A stretch of 51,367 nucleotides of DNA from Odoribacter sp. GTDB lineage: Bacteria; Bacteroidota; Bacteroidia; Bacteroidales; Marinifilaceae. The stretch is from positions 1-51,367 of the forward strand of contig JAHHTT010000009.1 in the NCBI GenBank assembly GCA_020024465.1, given 5' to 3'. Shown piece after piece: positions 43,006 to 51,367 of this stretch. The first letter of the stretch is position 1, and each line of letters opens with the position of its first letter. The notes beneath the pieces were generated by a model that saw only the letters and a program-made list of their open reading frames with translations, ran no database searches and had not been told where the DNA came from. The translations under genes and the position numbers were made by a program.

Positions 43006-44337
43006 TTATCGTTTATCTTCTGATTTTCCTGTAAATGCAAATTTGGATTTATACATCCAACGCGACGGACAACGCTCCAGATGCATTCTAATACGCCTAA
43101 TCTGATCTCTGCTTATTGAATTTTTATAACTGTATCTATCCATCACATTATAAGATGTGAAATATAGAGTACCTGGTTCTTCTATATCATTCTTACTCGT
43201 ATTTTTAAACACTGAAAAGTTGTCCTTCCAATAATAAGGGGTATCCTCACAATAATCTGTATCTCCATCTATAAAATTTGTTTGCCCGTATCCCTCGATC
43301 ACCTGAGTCGTCAATAATCCCAAATACCGCGCCATTACTTCCGAAATCTCAAAATAATCGGTCTGCCGCATAGGATTTATAAAATAAGACATATTAATAA
43401 AAAAACCGATATCCGTTGCCTTTGCAGGGAAAGGTTTCGGAGATATCTGTGCATCAAGCCCCGGAATAGGCTCAGCATTACGGTCTATATCTGTTGGTGC
43501 ACGAACAATGGACGCTGCCCCTTGTGGATTATTTATAAGCCAAATATTCAAGTAATTATTAAAACTGTACATTAAAGCTCCTTGCTTGGAAAAAACATAC
43601 TCCAAATAATCATCATCTTTTTCAAAAGTTACAGAACTCGGAATTTCATAAGAATGATATCCGGGACTATCCATTTTAATCCCATTATCGTTATATATGG
43701 CAGGACGGAAAACTATTTTTGCACATCCACCATTTGGATCTGTCGTAATCTTTCCGTTAAAAACATTATTCAAACGCTCTATATTTTTATATATCAATTC
43801 TGGAGTTATTTTGATTGGAACAATACTTGCCTGTTTAGCCGGATTCAAGACATGGAATACAACAGGAATTACCAATGTATCATAATCCTCTTGAGGCAAG
43901 GAACGGATAGTGATTCCCAATTCATTACTAATCAACTCCCCAACTTCTAAATGAAATCGAACAGTACGCTCTTCCGGATCTTCTGTCGAAAAACAGAAAT
44001 CCGGATATTCCTGTCCAAACTCATCCACCAGTTTAAATAATCCATGAGGCAAGAGATCATTTGGAATCAACGAAGTATCACGCACAATACCGCCAACATA
44101 AACGGCATTATCTCCATCGTAAGATGGTGTATAGTTTGGTAATTCCAAAATATTGTAAGCTTCTGCGTAAAATTTCATTACTGCCTTTCCATCAGGCAAT
44201 AACATTTTATGATCTGCTTTTAATTTAATCAGTTTAACATTCCCTGCATCAACTGAATTATCATAAGTAAAATCTTCCGTTTCTCCACAGGCAAACACCA
44301 ACTGCACAATTATAATTATATATAATACTTTTTTCAT
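43006..44337 (-). CDS. Metzincin-like (pappalysin-type) lipoprotein with lost zinc site (locus B)
   Basis: A 443-residue lipoprotein (signal ending LVFAC, Cys at about 17) that resembles the zinc metalloproteinase lipoproteins of Bacteroidales. The support is a beta-rich N-terminal domain, the VIPVVFHVLN core strand (about 176-185), the DGDTDYCEDTPYY loop (about 357-369) and a Met-turn-like YNVMDRYSY (Met about 399). Active relatives carry HEVGHYLGLLH. Here the aligned residues 333-343 read EVMARYLGLLT, so all three zinc-binding His and the catalytic Glu are replaced while YLGLL is kept. It is therefore probably inactive as a protease and may bind peptide instead. The frame is intact, which argues against simple decay. 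It lies 26 bases after susD. Confidence 0.8.
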   Translation of the reverse strand: MKKVLYIIIIVQLVFACGETEDFTYDNSVDAGNVKLIKLKADHKMLLPDGKAVMKFYAEAYNILELPNYTPSYDGDNAVYVGGIVRDTSLIPNDLLPHGLFKLVDEFGQEYPDFCFSTEDPEERTVRFHLEVGELISNELGITIRSLPQEDYDTLVIPVVFHVLNPAKQASIVPIKITPELIYKNIERLNNVFNGKITTDPNGGCAKIVFRPAIYNDNGIKMDSPGYHSYEIPSSVTFEKDDDYLEYVFSKQGALMYSFNNYLNIWLINNPQGAASIVRAPTDIDRNAEPIPGLDAQISPKPFPAKATDIGFFINMSYFINPMRQTDYFEISEVMARYLGLLTTQVIEGYGQTNFIDGDTDYCEDTPYYWKDNFSVFKNTSKNDIEEPGTLYFTSYNVMDRYSYKNSISRDQIRRIRMHLERCPSRWMYKSKFAFTGKSEDKR

Positions 44338-44363
44338 GAGACAATATTATAAGGTTATTTCTA

Positions 44364-45839
44364 TCAATTAAAATTAGTCCAACCTGGATTTTGACTGATA
44401 TTATTATAGTCCAGCTCAATATCGGCAGGTATCGGCAAAGCATAACGATAATCATTTGCTTCTAATGTATAGGTTTGCACATCTTCACTCTCTTTAGAAT
44501 ATCCTTTCCTCGTACAGGCTATTCCCAATCTTTTCATGTCCAACCAGCGCGAACCATATTCAAAACACAGCTCTTTGCGACGTTCTTTCAATATTTCATC
44601 CAGGACATTGTTTCCAACAGATATATTATAACCCGGTATTCTTGCCGCTCTAAAGGTTTCCAGCATTCGAGCTGCGGCAAGCTCATTCCCTTGTCTGCAC
44701 TTTGCTTCTGCATTCAACAAATACAGATCCGCTTTACGATAAAGGACCAATATATCGGTAACCGGTCCCCAACTACTAACCACAGGTTTTGCTATATACC
44801 TGGAAATTATCCCATTATTATCCTCCACTCTAAACCATGCATTACGACGGATATCATTTGCATCATACAGCGACCAAAGTCCCTCATCAACTTGCTGGGC
44901 ATTATTCAACCCCCAAATTCCTGTAAATTGATTACCAATACTACAAAATCTTGCAGTTGCCAATTTCAAGGCACAATAAGGATTATCTGTAATATAACTG
45001 ACATTTTCGGATGAAAACAAATCTGTAAGGATTTCAGCATTATCCTCCGGAATATAGGAAGCTATTACTTCCTCCGAATATTTTTCAGCCATTTTCCAAT
45101 CAGTCGTCTGTGCTGCTGCAGAACCGGCCCTAAACATATAAATTTCTGCTAAAAACGATTTTACAAAATCTGGAGTATAAAAAAAATTCCATCTTTCGCT
45201 CGCTGAAGTATAGGCAGCAACCTCCTCCACTTCTTTTATAAGCACATCATAAATATAAGTCTGGGTATACCTCTTACCCGGTGTTGTATTTTCAGAAGAT
45301 AAATTCAAAGGTATTCCTAATTTATTATCACCATATGGTGCAAAAAACTGCAGCAATTTAAATATATTCCATGCTCTAATTAATTTAGCCTCTCCATTTA
45401 TCGTTTCAAATTCAACTTGAGTAGAATTCATTTTTGCCAAATCATCTATAATAGAATTCATAAATCCTATTGAAGCATAACAATTAGTCCAAATAGATGC
45501 GGCCAAACTGATACCCTTCCAATCTACAGATTCATAATACAGATTCATACATTCTGTATTGATATCAGAATGGTCTTTAAAATGAAGCACATCCAGATTA
45601 TCTTCATACAAACACAATTGAGCATTGATATCATTATAAAAAGGTAAAGATAAAGCCGAGGGGCCATAGGACGGCAAAGGCAAAAATGCATAAGTATGTC
45701 CTGCCCAATAAGCAAGCAATTCAGATTTTACATCTTCAACATTCAAAACAACCCTCTGATTTTTAGGTACTAAATTCAAATAGTCTTTGCAAGAAATCAA
45801 ACCCAGTACAAATATTAGAACAAATACACTTGTTTTCAT
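44364..45839 (-). CDS. SusD/RagB-family nutrient-binding lipoprotein (locus B)
   Basis: A 491-residue surface lipoprotein, the substrate-capturing lid of the SusC transporter encoded just upstream (ten bases from its stop). The ATG at 45839 is preferred to a TTG six bases earlier. The signal ends at LGLISC (Cys at about 17), with KDYLNLVPKN behind it. Typical segments are INGEAKLIRAWNIFKLLQFF (about 145-164), a TPR-like central part, and the C-terminal VLYRKADLYLLNAEAKCRQG and RRKELCFEYGSRWLDMKRLG. No carbohydrate-active enzyme lies nearby, so the ligand is probably not a glycan (inference). Confidence 0.94.
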   Translation of the reverse strand: MKTSVFVLIFVLGLISCKDYLNLVPKNQRVVLNVEDVKSELLAYWAGHTYAFLPLPSYGPSALSLPFYNDINAQLCLYEDNLDVLHFKDHSDINTECMNLYYESVDWKGISLAASIWTNCYASIGFMNSIIDDLAKMNSTQVEFETINGEAKLIRAWNIFKLLQFFAPYGDNKLGIPLNLSSENTTPGKRYTQTYIYDVLIKEVEEVAAYTSASERWNFFYTPDFVKSFLAEIYMFRAGSAAAQTTDWKMAEKYSEEVIASYIPEDNAEILTDLFSSENVSYITDNPYCALKLATARFCSIGNQFTGIWGLNNAQQVDEGLWSLYDANDIRRNAWFRVEDNNGIISRYIAKPVVSSWGPVTDILVLYRKADLYLLNAEAKCRQGNELAAARMLETFRAARIPGYNISVGNNVLDEILKERRKELCFEYGSRWLDMKRLGIACTRKGYSKESEDVQTYTLEANDYRYALPIPADIELDYNNISQNPGWTNFN

Positions 45840-45849
45840 GATCAATAAT

Positions 45850-48800
45850 TTAAATTCCTACACTTAATGAAAGCATATATTTTCGAGAGTTAGGATATCC
45901 AAAACCTCCAAAGTTTTCAGGATCAAGACCTTTATATCTTGAAAAAGTAAAAATATCCCGAATATTCAAATTTATCCGACAAGATTCTAATAAGATTTTA
46001 TGACAGATTCTTGCCGGCAAATGATAACCTAAAGATATTTCTGAACATTTCAAGAAATTTCCACTTTCCAATTTACGATCATACCAGTCACTTTGTAGAG
46101 AAGTACTCATCCCGCTTGTATTATACCCTGGAATATCTGTTATATCACCGGGCTTCCTCCAACGATTAGCCTCCTGTCGTAAAGCATTTTGAGATGCGGA
46201 AGCAATATTCCCTGAGCTGGCTACAGCAAAATAAGCTGAAGTTATTTTATGCCCTGCCATGAAAACAAAACGGCTAGTCAATACCAATTGTTTCCAAGTT
46301 AAAGTTGTTCCAAATCCTCCTGCAAATGGCGGATAACTATCTCCTAAACATTCCTTTATCAACTTCCTGTCTTTCAGATTGGATTGATCATCCATGTCCA
46401 GAACCCAAGTTCCATCTTCCTGCTGGAAACCGACAGGCTCCTTTCGCCTTGTATTATCTACATACGCCAATGTGTGGCCTGTCAGTGGATCTATGCCTGC
46501 AAATCGGTATCCTATCCATGAATTCGCAGAGGTCCCTTCAACAGGTTCCGTACGAGCTGATCCAATCGGAATATCTTGTATCGTTTTATAATAAGACTCC
46601 AAAATCCGGTTTCTGTTTACAGAAAAATTCAACGAAGTGCTCCAAGCAAAATCTCCTTTTCTAATATTTACACTATGAAAACTGAGCTCCCAACCATAAT
46701 TACGAACCGATGAACTATTATAACGAACAGAACTTATTCCAACAGAAATCGGTAATGTTTTTTGGTCTAACAAATCCCTTGTTACATTATTATAATAATT
46801 TATTGTTGTGCGAATACGATTTTTAAAGAATGCTAAATCCATACCCAGACTACGATCCTCCTTTTTCTGCCACTTCACTGAAGGGTTCTTTGGAGCTATA
46901 AACGATGGTGTCAAATGATCCATAAATTCCGATTTCATACTATAGGTAAGTACATTAAACGGAAGAGCCTGCTTATCAATACTACCTGTATATCCATAAG
47001 AAAAACGCAAAGCCAATTCATTTATCCAGTTCTGATTTTTCATAAACTGCTCATTATGGATATTATATTTCAAACTTGCATTCCACAAAGGAGAAAAACG
47101 ATTCTTGTTTCCTATAATATCAGCTCCATCCATACGAGCGCTTCCCGAAATAATATATTTATCTTTATAACTATAAATAGCCGATAGAAAAAAAGAAACA
47201 CTTCTATTCCGACTCTCGCTTTTATCCACCAAATTGGTAATCAAACGCTGGACATAACTGATTTTATCCGCACCGATTTCCGGAATGGAAAACAATCCTT
47301 TTTCCGAATCATACTCTGGGAAAAGAGCACTATTATTATAATTGTTCGATTCTGAAATTTCATGACCCAGAAAAAGATTTACATGATGATTCTCTTTAAA
47401 AGATTGGATAAATTCCAATCTATTTTGCCATGTATAATACTGACTTCTTCCATCTCTCTCTGTCAGAGACCCTTTGTTCAGTTCTTCAGGAAATTCGCTA
47501 TACAACGAGCGAATCCACGCTCTTTTTTTGGCAGTATAAGTACCTGCACCCAAGATCGATTCCGTGTTACTAAAACTATTGGAAAGAGAACCGACAGTTG
47601 TAAACTTCAAACAGTTCAATATTCTGTATGTCAACTCTAAAGACACAGTATTACTAAGTGTATTAATACATGTCGTGTTATTATATAATTCTTTCAAAAT
47701 ATTAAAATCATCCTGATAACCATCTTTTAATGAACTTAATTGATAGGCATAGGAACGATCATATGCATAATTTCCATCCATATCATAAGGCTGCTCATAA
47801 GGATTTGCAAAAGTTGCATAATGCAAGAGACTGACACCGGCATCCGAATCCCTATCTTTACGCACATTCGAAGAAAGATTAAATGCAAACGAAAACCTTT
47901 TATTTAAATCATGCGAAAGACGCACCATCGCATTCCAATTACTATACCGATTCGTGGGAACAACTCCTCTGCTTTCACGGATTCCGACACTGACATAGTA
48001 ACGGTTTTTCTCCGTTCCTCCAGAAAATGAGAGATTATGGTTATGTGAAAATGGGTTCTTAAAAATTAAATCATACCAATTGGTGTTAATTTTACCGAGA
48101 CGTGCTATCTCAGCTTCTACCGCACTTTTAGAAATTTTTCCAAGATCAGCATCCTTCAATAAAGTAATAATCCTTCCTCCGACAGCCAAATTTGGAAAAT
48201 CTTCATACACACTCCTTTCAAATGCTATTTTTTCTTGCGTATTCATCAAATCCAGTTTTGAATGTGGAGCAGACTCTACAGAAAACGTAGAGGTTACACG
48301 AATTAACGGAGCTCCTTCACGACCTTGTTTGCGCTTTACCACAATCACTCCATTAGCTGCCTGAGAACCGTATATAGCTGTTGCTGCAGCATCTTTCAAC
48401 ACTGTTATACTTTCTATATCCTCTGGAACCAAATCATTTAAATTCCCATAAAAAGGAACTCCATCAACAATCCAGGTAGGATTCATATTCCCATATAAAG
48501 AATTCAACCCCCTAATACGTATTTCCGGTGTTACTCCTAACTTTCCGGATGTACTGCGCGTACTGACTCCTGCCATCGCACCTTTTAATATATCCCCAAC
48601 AGATGAATACCCTTTATTCGTAATATCCTTCGCAGATATCATTTCTACCGCTCCTGTCATTCTTGTTTTACTAATTGTCTGATAACCTGTTGTCACTGTT
48701 GCTTCTTCCAACATTGTAATACTTTCTTTCATCACAATGGAGTTTATTCCCCTTGTACACATCACTTCTAATGGCTCCATCCCGACAAATGAAAATAATA

Positions 48801-49275
48801 AAATATGTTCCTTTCCTTCCGGCACTGAAATACTAAATTTTCCGTCAACATCCGTTGTCGTACCAAAATTAGATCCTTTCAACCGAACGGTTACTCCCGG
48901 AACCAGATTCCCATCTTCATCTTTAACGACTCCTTTAAATTTTTGGGTCAAAACTTGCTGTTTTACTTGCATCTGTTTTTTCAATACTATAATATGCCCT
49001 TCTTTTGTATAAGTCAACCCTATCGGATTGAGCATATTTGCAAGGACATCTTCCAATTCCTGTCCGGTAGCCTGCAATTCCACCAACTGCTCCACATTGA
49101 TTTCGTTTGCGTTATAAACAAAATCATAACCTACTTTCGTCTGCAATGTCTTCAAAGCTTCTCTCAAAGGCACTTTACCCATCCGGAGTGTTAATTTTTG
49201 TCCAAAAACAGATACATTAACACATATCGTCATAACAAACAACAAACTCCAAAGTAGCATTCTTTTTTTTCTCAT
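45850..49275 (-). CDS. SusC/RagA-family TonB-linked outer membrane transporter with STN domain (locus B)
   Basis: A 1,141-residue TonB-dependent outer-membrane transporter. A signal peptide (about 1-26, ending VSVFGQ) is followed by an STN domain (about 28-100: MGKVPLREALKTLQTKVGYD). A carboxypeptidase-D-like domain comes next (about 113-190: GVVKDEDGNLVPGVTVRLKG), then the plug with EEATVTTGYQ, IRIRGLNSL, WIVDGVPFYG and ITVLKDAAATAIYGSQAANG. The rest is the barrel with ITSAYF and SRYKGLDPENFGG near the C-terminus. The STN domain pairs it with the FecR protein upstream. A 56-base gap separates it from fecR. The substrate is unknown. Confidence 0.95.
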   Translation of the reverse strand: MRKKRMLLWSLLFVMTICVNVSVFGQKLTLRMGKVPLREALKTLQTKVGYDFVYNANEINVEQLVELQATGQELEDVLANMLNPIGLTYTKEGHIIVLKKQMQVKQQVLTQKFKGVVKDEDGNLVPGVTVRLKGSNFGTTTDVDGKFSISVPEGKEHILLFSFVGMEPLEVMCTRGINSIVMKESITMLEEATVTTGYQTISKTRMTGAVEMISAKDITNKGYSSVGDILKGAMAGVSTRSTSGKLGVTPEIRIRGLNSLYGNMNPTWIVDGVPFYGNLNDLVPEDIESITVLKDAAATAIYGSQAANGVIVVKRKQGREGAPLIRVTSTFSVESAPHSKLDLMNTQEKIAFERSVYEDFPNLAVGGRIITLLKDADLGKISKSAVEAEIARLGKINTNWYDLIFKNPFSHNHNLSFSGGTEKNRYYVSVGIRESRGVVPTNRYSNWNAMVRLSHDLNKRFSFAFNLSSNVRKDRDSDAGVSLLHYATFANPYEQPYDMDGNYAYDRSYAYQLSSLKDGYQDDFNILKELYNNTTCINTLSNTVSLELTYRILNCLKFTTVGSLSNSFSNTESILGAGTYTAKKRAWIRSLYSEFPEELNKGSLTERDGRSQYYTWQNRLEFIQSFKENHHVNLFLGHEISESNNYNNSALFPEYDSEKGLFSIPEIGADKISYVQRLITNLVDKSESRNRSVSFFLSAIYSYKDKYIISGSARMDGADIIGNKNRFSPLWNASLKYNIHNEQFMKNQNWINELALRFSYGYTGSIDKQALPFNVLTYSMKSEFMDHLTPSFIAPKNPSVKWQKKEDRSLGMDLAFFKNRIRTTINYYNNVTRDLLDQKTLPISVGISSVRYNSSSVRNYGWELSFHSVNIRKGDFAWSTSLNFSVNRNRILESYYKTIQDIPIGSARTEPVEGTSANSWIGYRFAGIDPLTGHTLAYVDNTRRKEPVGFQQEDGTWVLDMDDQSNLKDRKLIKECLGDSYPPFAGGFGTTLTWKQLVLTSRFVFMAGHKITSAYFAVASSGNIASASQNALRQEANRWRKPGDITDIPGYNTSGMSTSLQSDWYDRKLESGNFLKCSEISLGYHLPARICHKILLESCRINLNIRDIFTFSRYKGLDPENFGGFGYPNSRKYMLSLSVGI

Positions 49276-49331
49276 AAGTTTGTAATTTTAAATATACATT
49301 AGCTAATAGTTCTATAACTACACTCAACTAC

Positions 49332-50474
49332 TTACTGTATTGATTTTATCCACAATGTTTGATTTTGCACTTCAAATTGAATTTTACCCGTTTTTTCCAA
49401 TGCCTTTAAAATTGTACTCAATTCTGAGGACCGTCGTAAATTGCCGCTAATTTTAATATCCGGAATTTTTCCTCCACGATATTTCACTTGCAGCCCATAC
49501 CAACGGGCAAGCTCCTTAGCCACCTGAATCAAAGATGCATTTTCAAAAATAAATTTTCCGAAACGCCATGCTGTATAATTTTCCAATCTGCCCGGACGCA
49601 ACAAATCCATAGATTGATTGCCACGCCCGTATACACCCAAATCACCGGGAGCCAATTCCACACTACGTCCATTGGCAACCATTAATATCTTTCCCTTTTC
49701 CAATAAAGTTTCCACTTTATCATCATCTTCGTAAGCTTTTACATTAAAAGATGTTCCCAACACCTCTATATTCATATTTGATTCCAACTCCACACGAAAA
49801 GGTCTTCCAATATTTTTACTCACTTCAAAATAAGCTTCTCCTTTCAATCTGACATGACGAAGGTCTTTAGAAAAATGTGTCGGGAACTGTAATTCTGTTT
49901 CTGCATTCAACCATACTTGTGTTCCATCTGCCAATAAGATATGATACGTTTGTCCCACAGGGACTCTCAATATATTCCATGCAACGGAAGAATCGCTCTG
50001 CAGTTCTGCCATCTTACCGCATTCCAATCCTTTAAGCGAATCATTGATTATAATACCGGCATTCCCTCTAAAAACCTCCCCACACTGCAATTCCAAATTA
50101 ACCACTTCTCCATTCGCCAGGATTAACGAAGTATAGTCTCCTTTTTCTGTCGTTGCAATTATTATGGATGTCTCTTGCTTGGAAAGAAGCGATACTCCTA
50201 TAACAAAAAATAAAACAACAGAAGCAGCAACAGCAGACAATTGCAAATATATTTTCCGCCTTCTTTGCTTTATTTTTTTAGCTACTGCAAATTTTGCCTC
50301 TTCGACATCACAGACAATTCCAGCATCAACCACCCGCCCCCACAGAGCAACCTCCTCCAATAACTGCCGGTGTTCTGAAGACTTCAGCCATTCGTTTACC
50401 ATCAAATCATTCAATTCACCCCGATGATGAATGATTTGTAATGCATATTCGATCTCTTTATCTGAATAAGTCAT
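49332..50474 (-). CDS. FecR-family anti-sigma factor (locus B)
   Basis: A 380-residue FecR-type inner-membrane sigma regulator. The cytoplasmic part spans about 1-74. The membrane helix lies at about 76-97 (YLQLSAVAASVVLFFVIGVS). The periplasmic FecR domain includes VPVGQTYHILLADGTQVWLN, LKGEAYFEVSKNIGRPFRVE and VLGTSFNVKAY. The C-terminal DUF4974 domain begins at ENASLIQVAKELARWYG (about 305-321). The architecture is the same as that of the locus A protein, with a separate sequence. It is 67 bases after the sigma gene and 56 before susC. Confidence 0.94.
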   Translation of the reverse strand: MTYSDKEIEYALQIIHHRGELNDLMVNEWLKSSEHRQLLEEVALWGRVVDAGIVCDVEEAKFAVAKKIKQRRRKIYLQLSAVAASVVLFFVIGVSLLSKQETSIIIATTEKGDYTSLILANGEVVNLELQCGEVFRGNAGIIINDSLKGLECGKMAELQSDSSVAWNILRVPVGQTYHILLADGTQVWLNAETELQFPTHFSKDLRHVRLKGEAYFEVSKNIGRPFRVELESNMNIEVLGTSFNVKAYEDDDKVETLLEKGKILMVANGRSVELAPGDLGVYGRGNQSMDLLRPGRLENYTAWRFGKFIFENASLIQVAKELARWYGLQVKYRGGKIPDIKISGNLRRSSELSTILKALEKTGKIQFEVQNQTLWIKSIQ

Positions 50475-50541
50475 ATTAAATTTCTTTATCTATTATACAA
50501 CTTACCCATCAAAATGGCCGACACAAAAAACAATAATTTTA

Positions 50542-51069
50542 TCAGATATCCATAAAAAACAATAATATAAAATCCTGATCAAGTTTGCTACGCAAAAACT
50601 TCATAGCACGCAAAAGATGAGTTTTAACAGTACTTACCGAAATATTTAATTCGGATGCCACATCTTTATATTTTTTCCCTTCTACACAACATTTTCTTAC
50701 AACCTCCTGCTGTTTTTCCGGCAAAGAAACAAAAACCCTCTTCACTTTTTCCAGTTTAAACTCATATTCATTCCAATCATCCTCTTCTGTATCCTGCTCA
50801 CAACTTTGGTATTGTTCATATTGCTTTATGACACACTGATGCTTTAAATAATTTAAAGCATGATTTTTAGTAATAGTAAAAAGGTAAGATTTAACAGATT
50901 TCTGAGGATTTAATTCCTTCCTTCTGTCCCATAATATCAAAAAAACATCATTAACAATATCTTTTGCAACTTCTTCATCTCTGATCAAACTATATACAAA
51001 ATTAATTAATCCTTGATAATAAAGATCAAAGCACTTCATATAATATGCATAATCAAAGACAAAAGCCAT
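50542..51069 (-). CDS. ECF-family RNA polymerase sigma factor (locus B)
   Basis: A 175-residue ECF sigma factor. Region 2 (about 15-80) includes VAKDIVNDVFLILWDRRKEL (about 38-57) and SYLFTITKNHALNYLKHQ (about 62-79). Region 4 (about 112-165) has LPEKQQEVVRKCCVEGKKYK and the helix-turn-helix DVASELNISVSTVKTHLLRA. It ends in a short hydrophobic tail. The gene leads locus B and its own Bacteroidota-type promoter is clear upstream. Together with the FecR and STN-SusC proteins it forms the cell-surface signalling trio of the locus. Confidence 0.94.
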   Translation of the reverse strand: MAFVFDYAYYMKCFDLYYQGLINFVYSLIRDEEVAKDIVNDVFLILWDRRKELNPQKSVKSYLFTITKNHALNYLKHQCVIKQYEQYQSCEQDTEEDDWNEYEFKLEKVKRVFVSLPEKQQEVVRKCCVEGKKYKDVASELNISVSTVKTHLLRAMKFLRSKLDQDFILLFFMDI

Positions 51070-51097
51070 ATACCCGATAGAAGTGAAGTAATTATGA

Positions 51098-51128
51098 CAA
51101 AAGTATTTTATATTTTCACATTATCAAA
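51098..51128 (-). promoter_or_regulatory. Promoter of the locus B sigma gene
   Basis: On the minus strand: TTTG (51128-51125), 19 bases, then TACTTTTG (51105-51098), an exact TTTG/TAnnTTTG pair. Transcription would begin near 51092, about 23 bases before the ATG. The housekeeping-type promoter suggests the sigma gene has basal expression independent of its own product. Confidence 0.75.
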
Positions 51129-51367
51129 TAAAAATATTATTCAAGTTTCAGATTTGGGTATCTTATGAAAGATTACCGTAAGGCTGATATTTTTATCAAA
51201 CAGGCAGATTCTGTCGTATCAATAGTCTCCCCCCTGGTGTTGTCAATATTTTTTACATATTATGTCTTAATGATAATTAATACAGATATCATTCCCTTAC
51301 TCAAAGACAATCATAACATACAGAAATAACACTCCATACCACTGTAATCTCGGAATTTAACCGTACC
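51129..51367. other. Noncoding end of the window
   Basis: About 240 bases upstream of the locus B promoter. I see no open frame of note, RNA gene, terminator or repeat here; any neighbouring gene lies outside the window. Confidence 0.5.

Noticed and set aside
1..51367. CRISPR array, insertion sequence, integrase or phage gene
   Set aside because: No regularly spaced repeats, transposase or recombinase motifs were seen on reading both strands.

Overview
The window looks like a chromosomal piece of a Bacteroidales bacterium, with an Odoribacteraceae-type organism (Butyricimonas or Odoribacter) as my best guess. The evidence is two SusC/SusD outer-membrane uptake loci driven by ECF-sigma/FecR pairs, Bacteroidota-only families (DUF4290, DUF4492, DUF4843, PKD-like lipoprotein, fimbrillin-like proteins), lipid A and Kdo genes (lpxK, kdsB), cytochrome bd, and repeated promoter boxes of the Bacteroidota type (TAnnTTTG, often with TTTG 18-20 bases upstream). 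The genus is inferred from gene content, not from a search.

Layout. 1-8.9 kb is housekeeping: tRNA-Pro(GGG), a UvrD/PcrA helicase, DUF4290-folK, convergent murA, and a tight sppA-lpxK-pnp run. 8.9-19.4 kb is uptake locus A on the plus strand: ECF sigma factor, FecR anti-sigma, SusC, SusD, DUF4843 lipoprotein, PKD-like lipoprotein and a TlpA-type thioredoxin lipoprotein. 19.4-30.1 kb holds lrgAB, pgeF, rpmE2 (L31), lon behind a sigma-54-like promoter, an AI-2E-family permease, DUF4492-cydAB and a PurF-like protein that lacks the usual N-terminal cysteine. 30.2-39.1 kb is visibly richer in G+C: a SulP anion transporter, a CaCA antiporter, lemA and two TPM-domain genes, a CYTH protein, kdsB, fabH-rpmF-DUF177 and rsgA. 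39.2-51.1 kb is uptake locus B on the minus strand: ECF sigma, FecR, SusC, SusD, a metzincin-like lipoprotein whose zinc-binding motif has been lost, a TlpA-type protein and two fimbrillin-like lipoproteins.

How the genes work together. In both uptake loci a sigma/anti-sigma pair is followed by a SusC that carries an N-terminal STN signalling domain. This is the architecture of FecA/FecI/FecR-type trans-envelope signalling: substrate binding at the outer membrane would release the sigma factor to transcribe the locus. Neither locus has a glycoside hydrolase, polysaccharide lyase or sulfatase. Each instead carries a periplasmic thioredoxin-like protein and surface-type lipoproteins. I therefore read them as uptake systems for something other than a polysaccharide (peptide, protein-derived or metal-bound ligand), which is an inference. 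Locus B, with a probably inactive metalloprotease fold and two fimbrillin-like lipoproteins, is the best candidate for something not yet described.

No rRNA, CRISPR array, insertion sequence, integrase or phage gene was seen. Several start sites were moved downstream from the longest reading frame, on the basis of family N-termini, start-codon type and promoter position.
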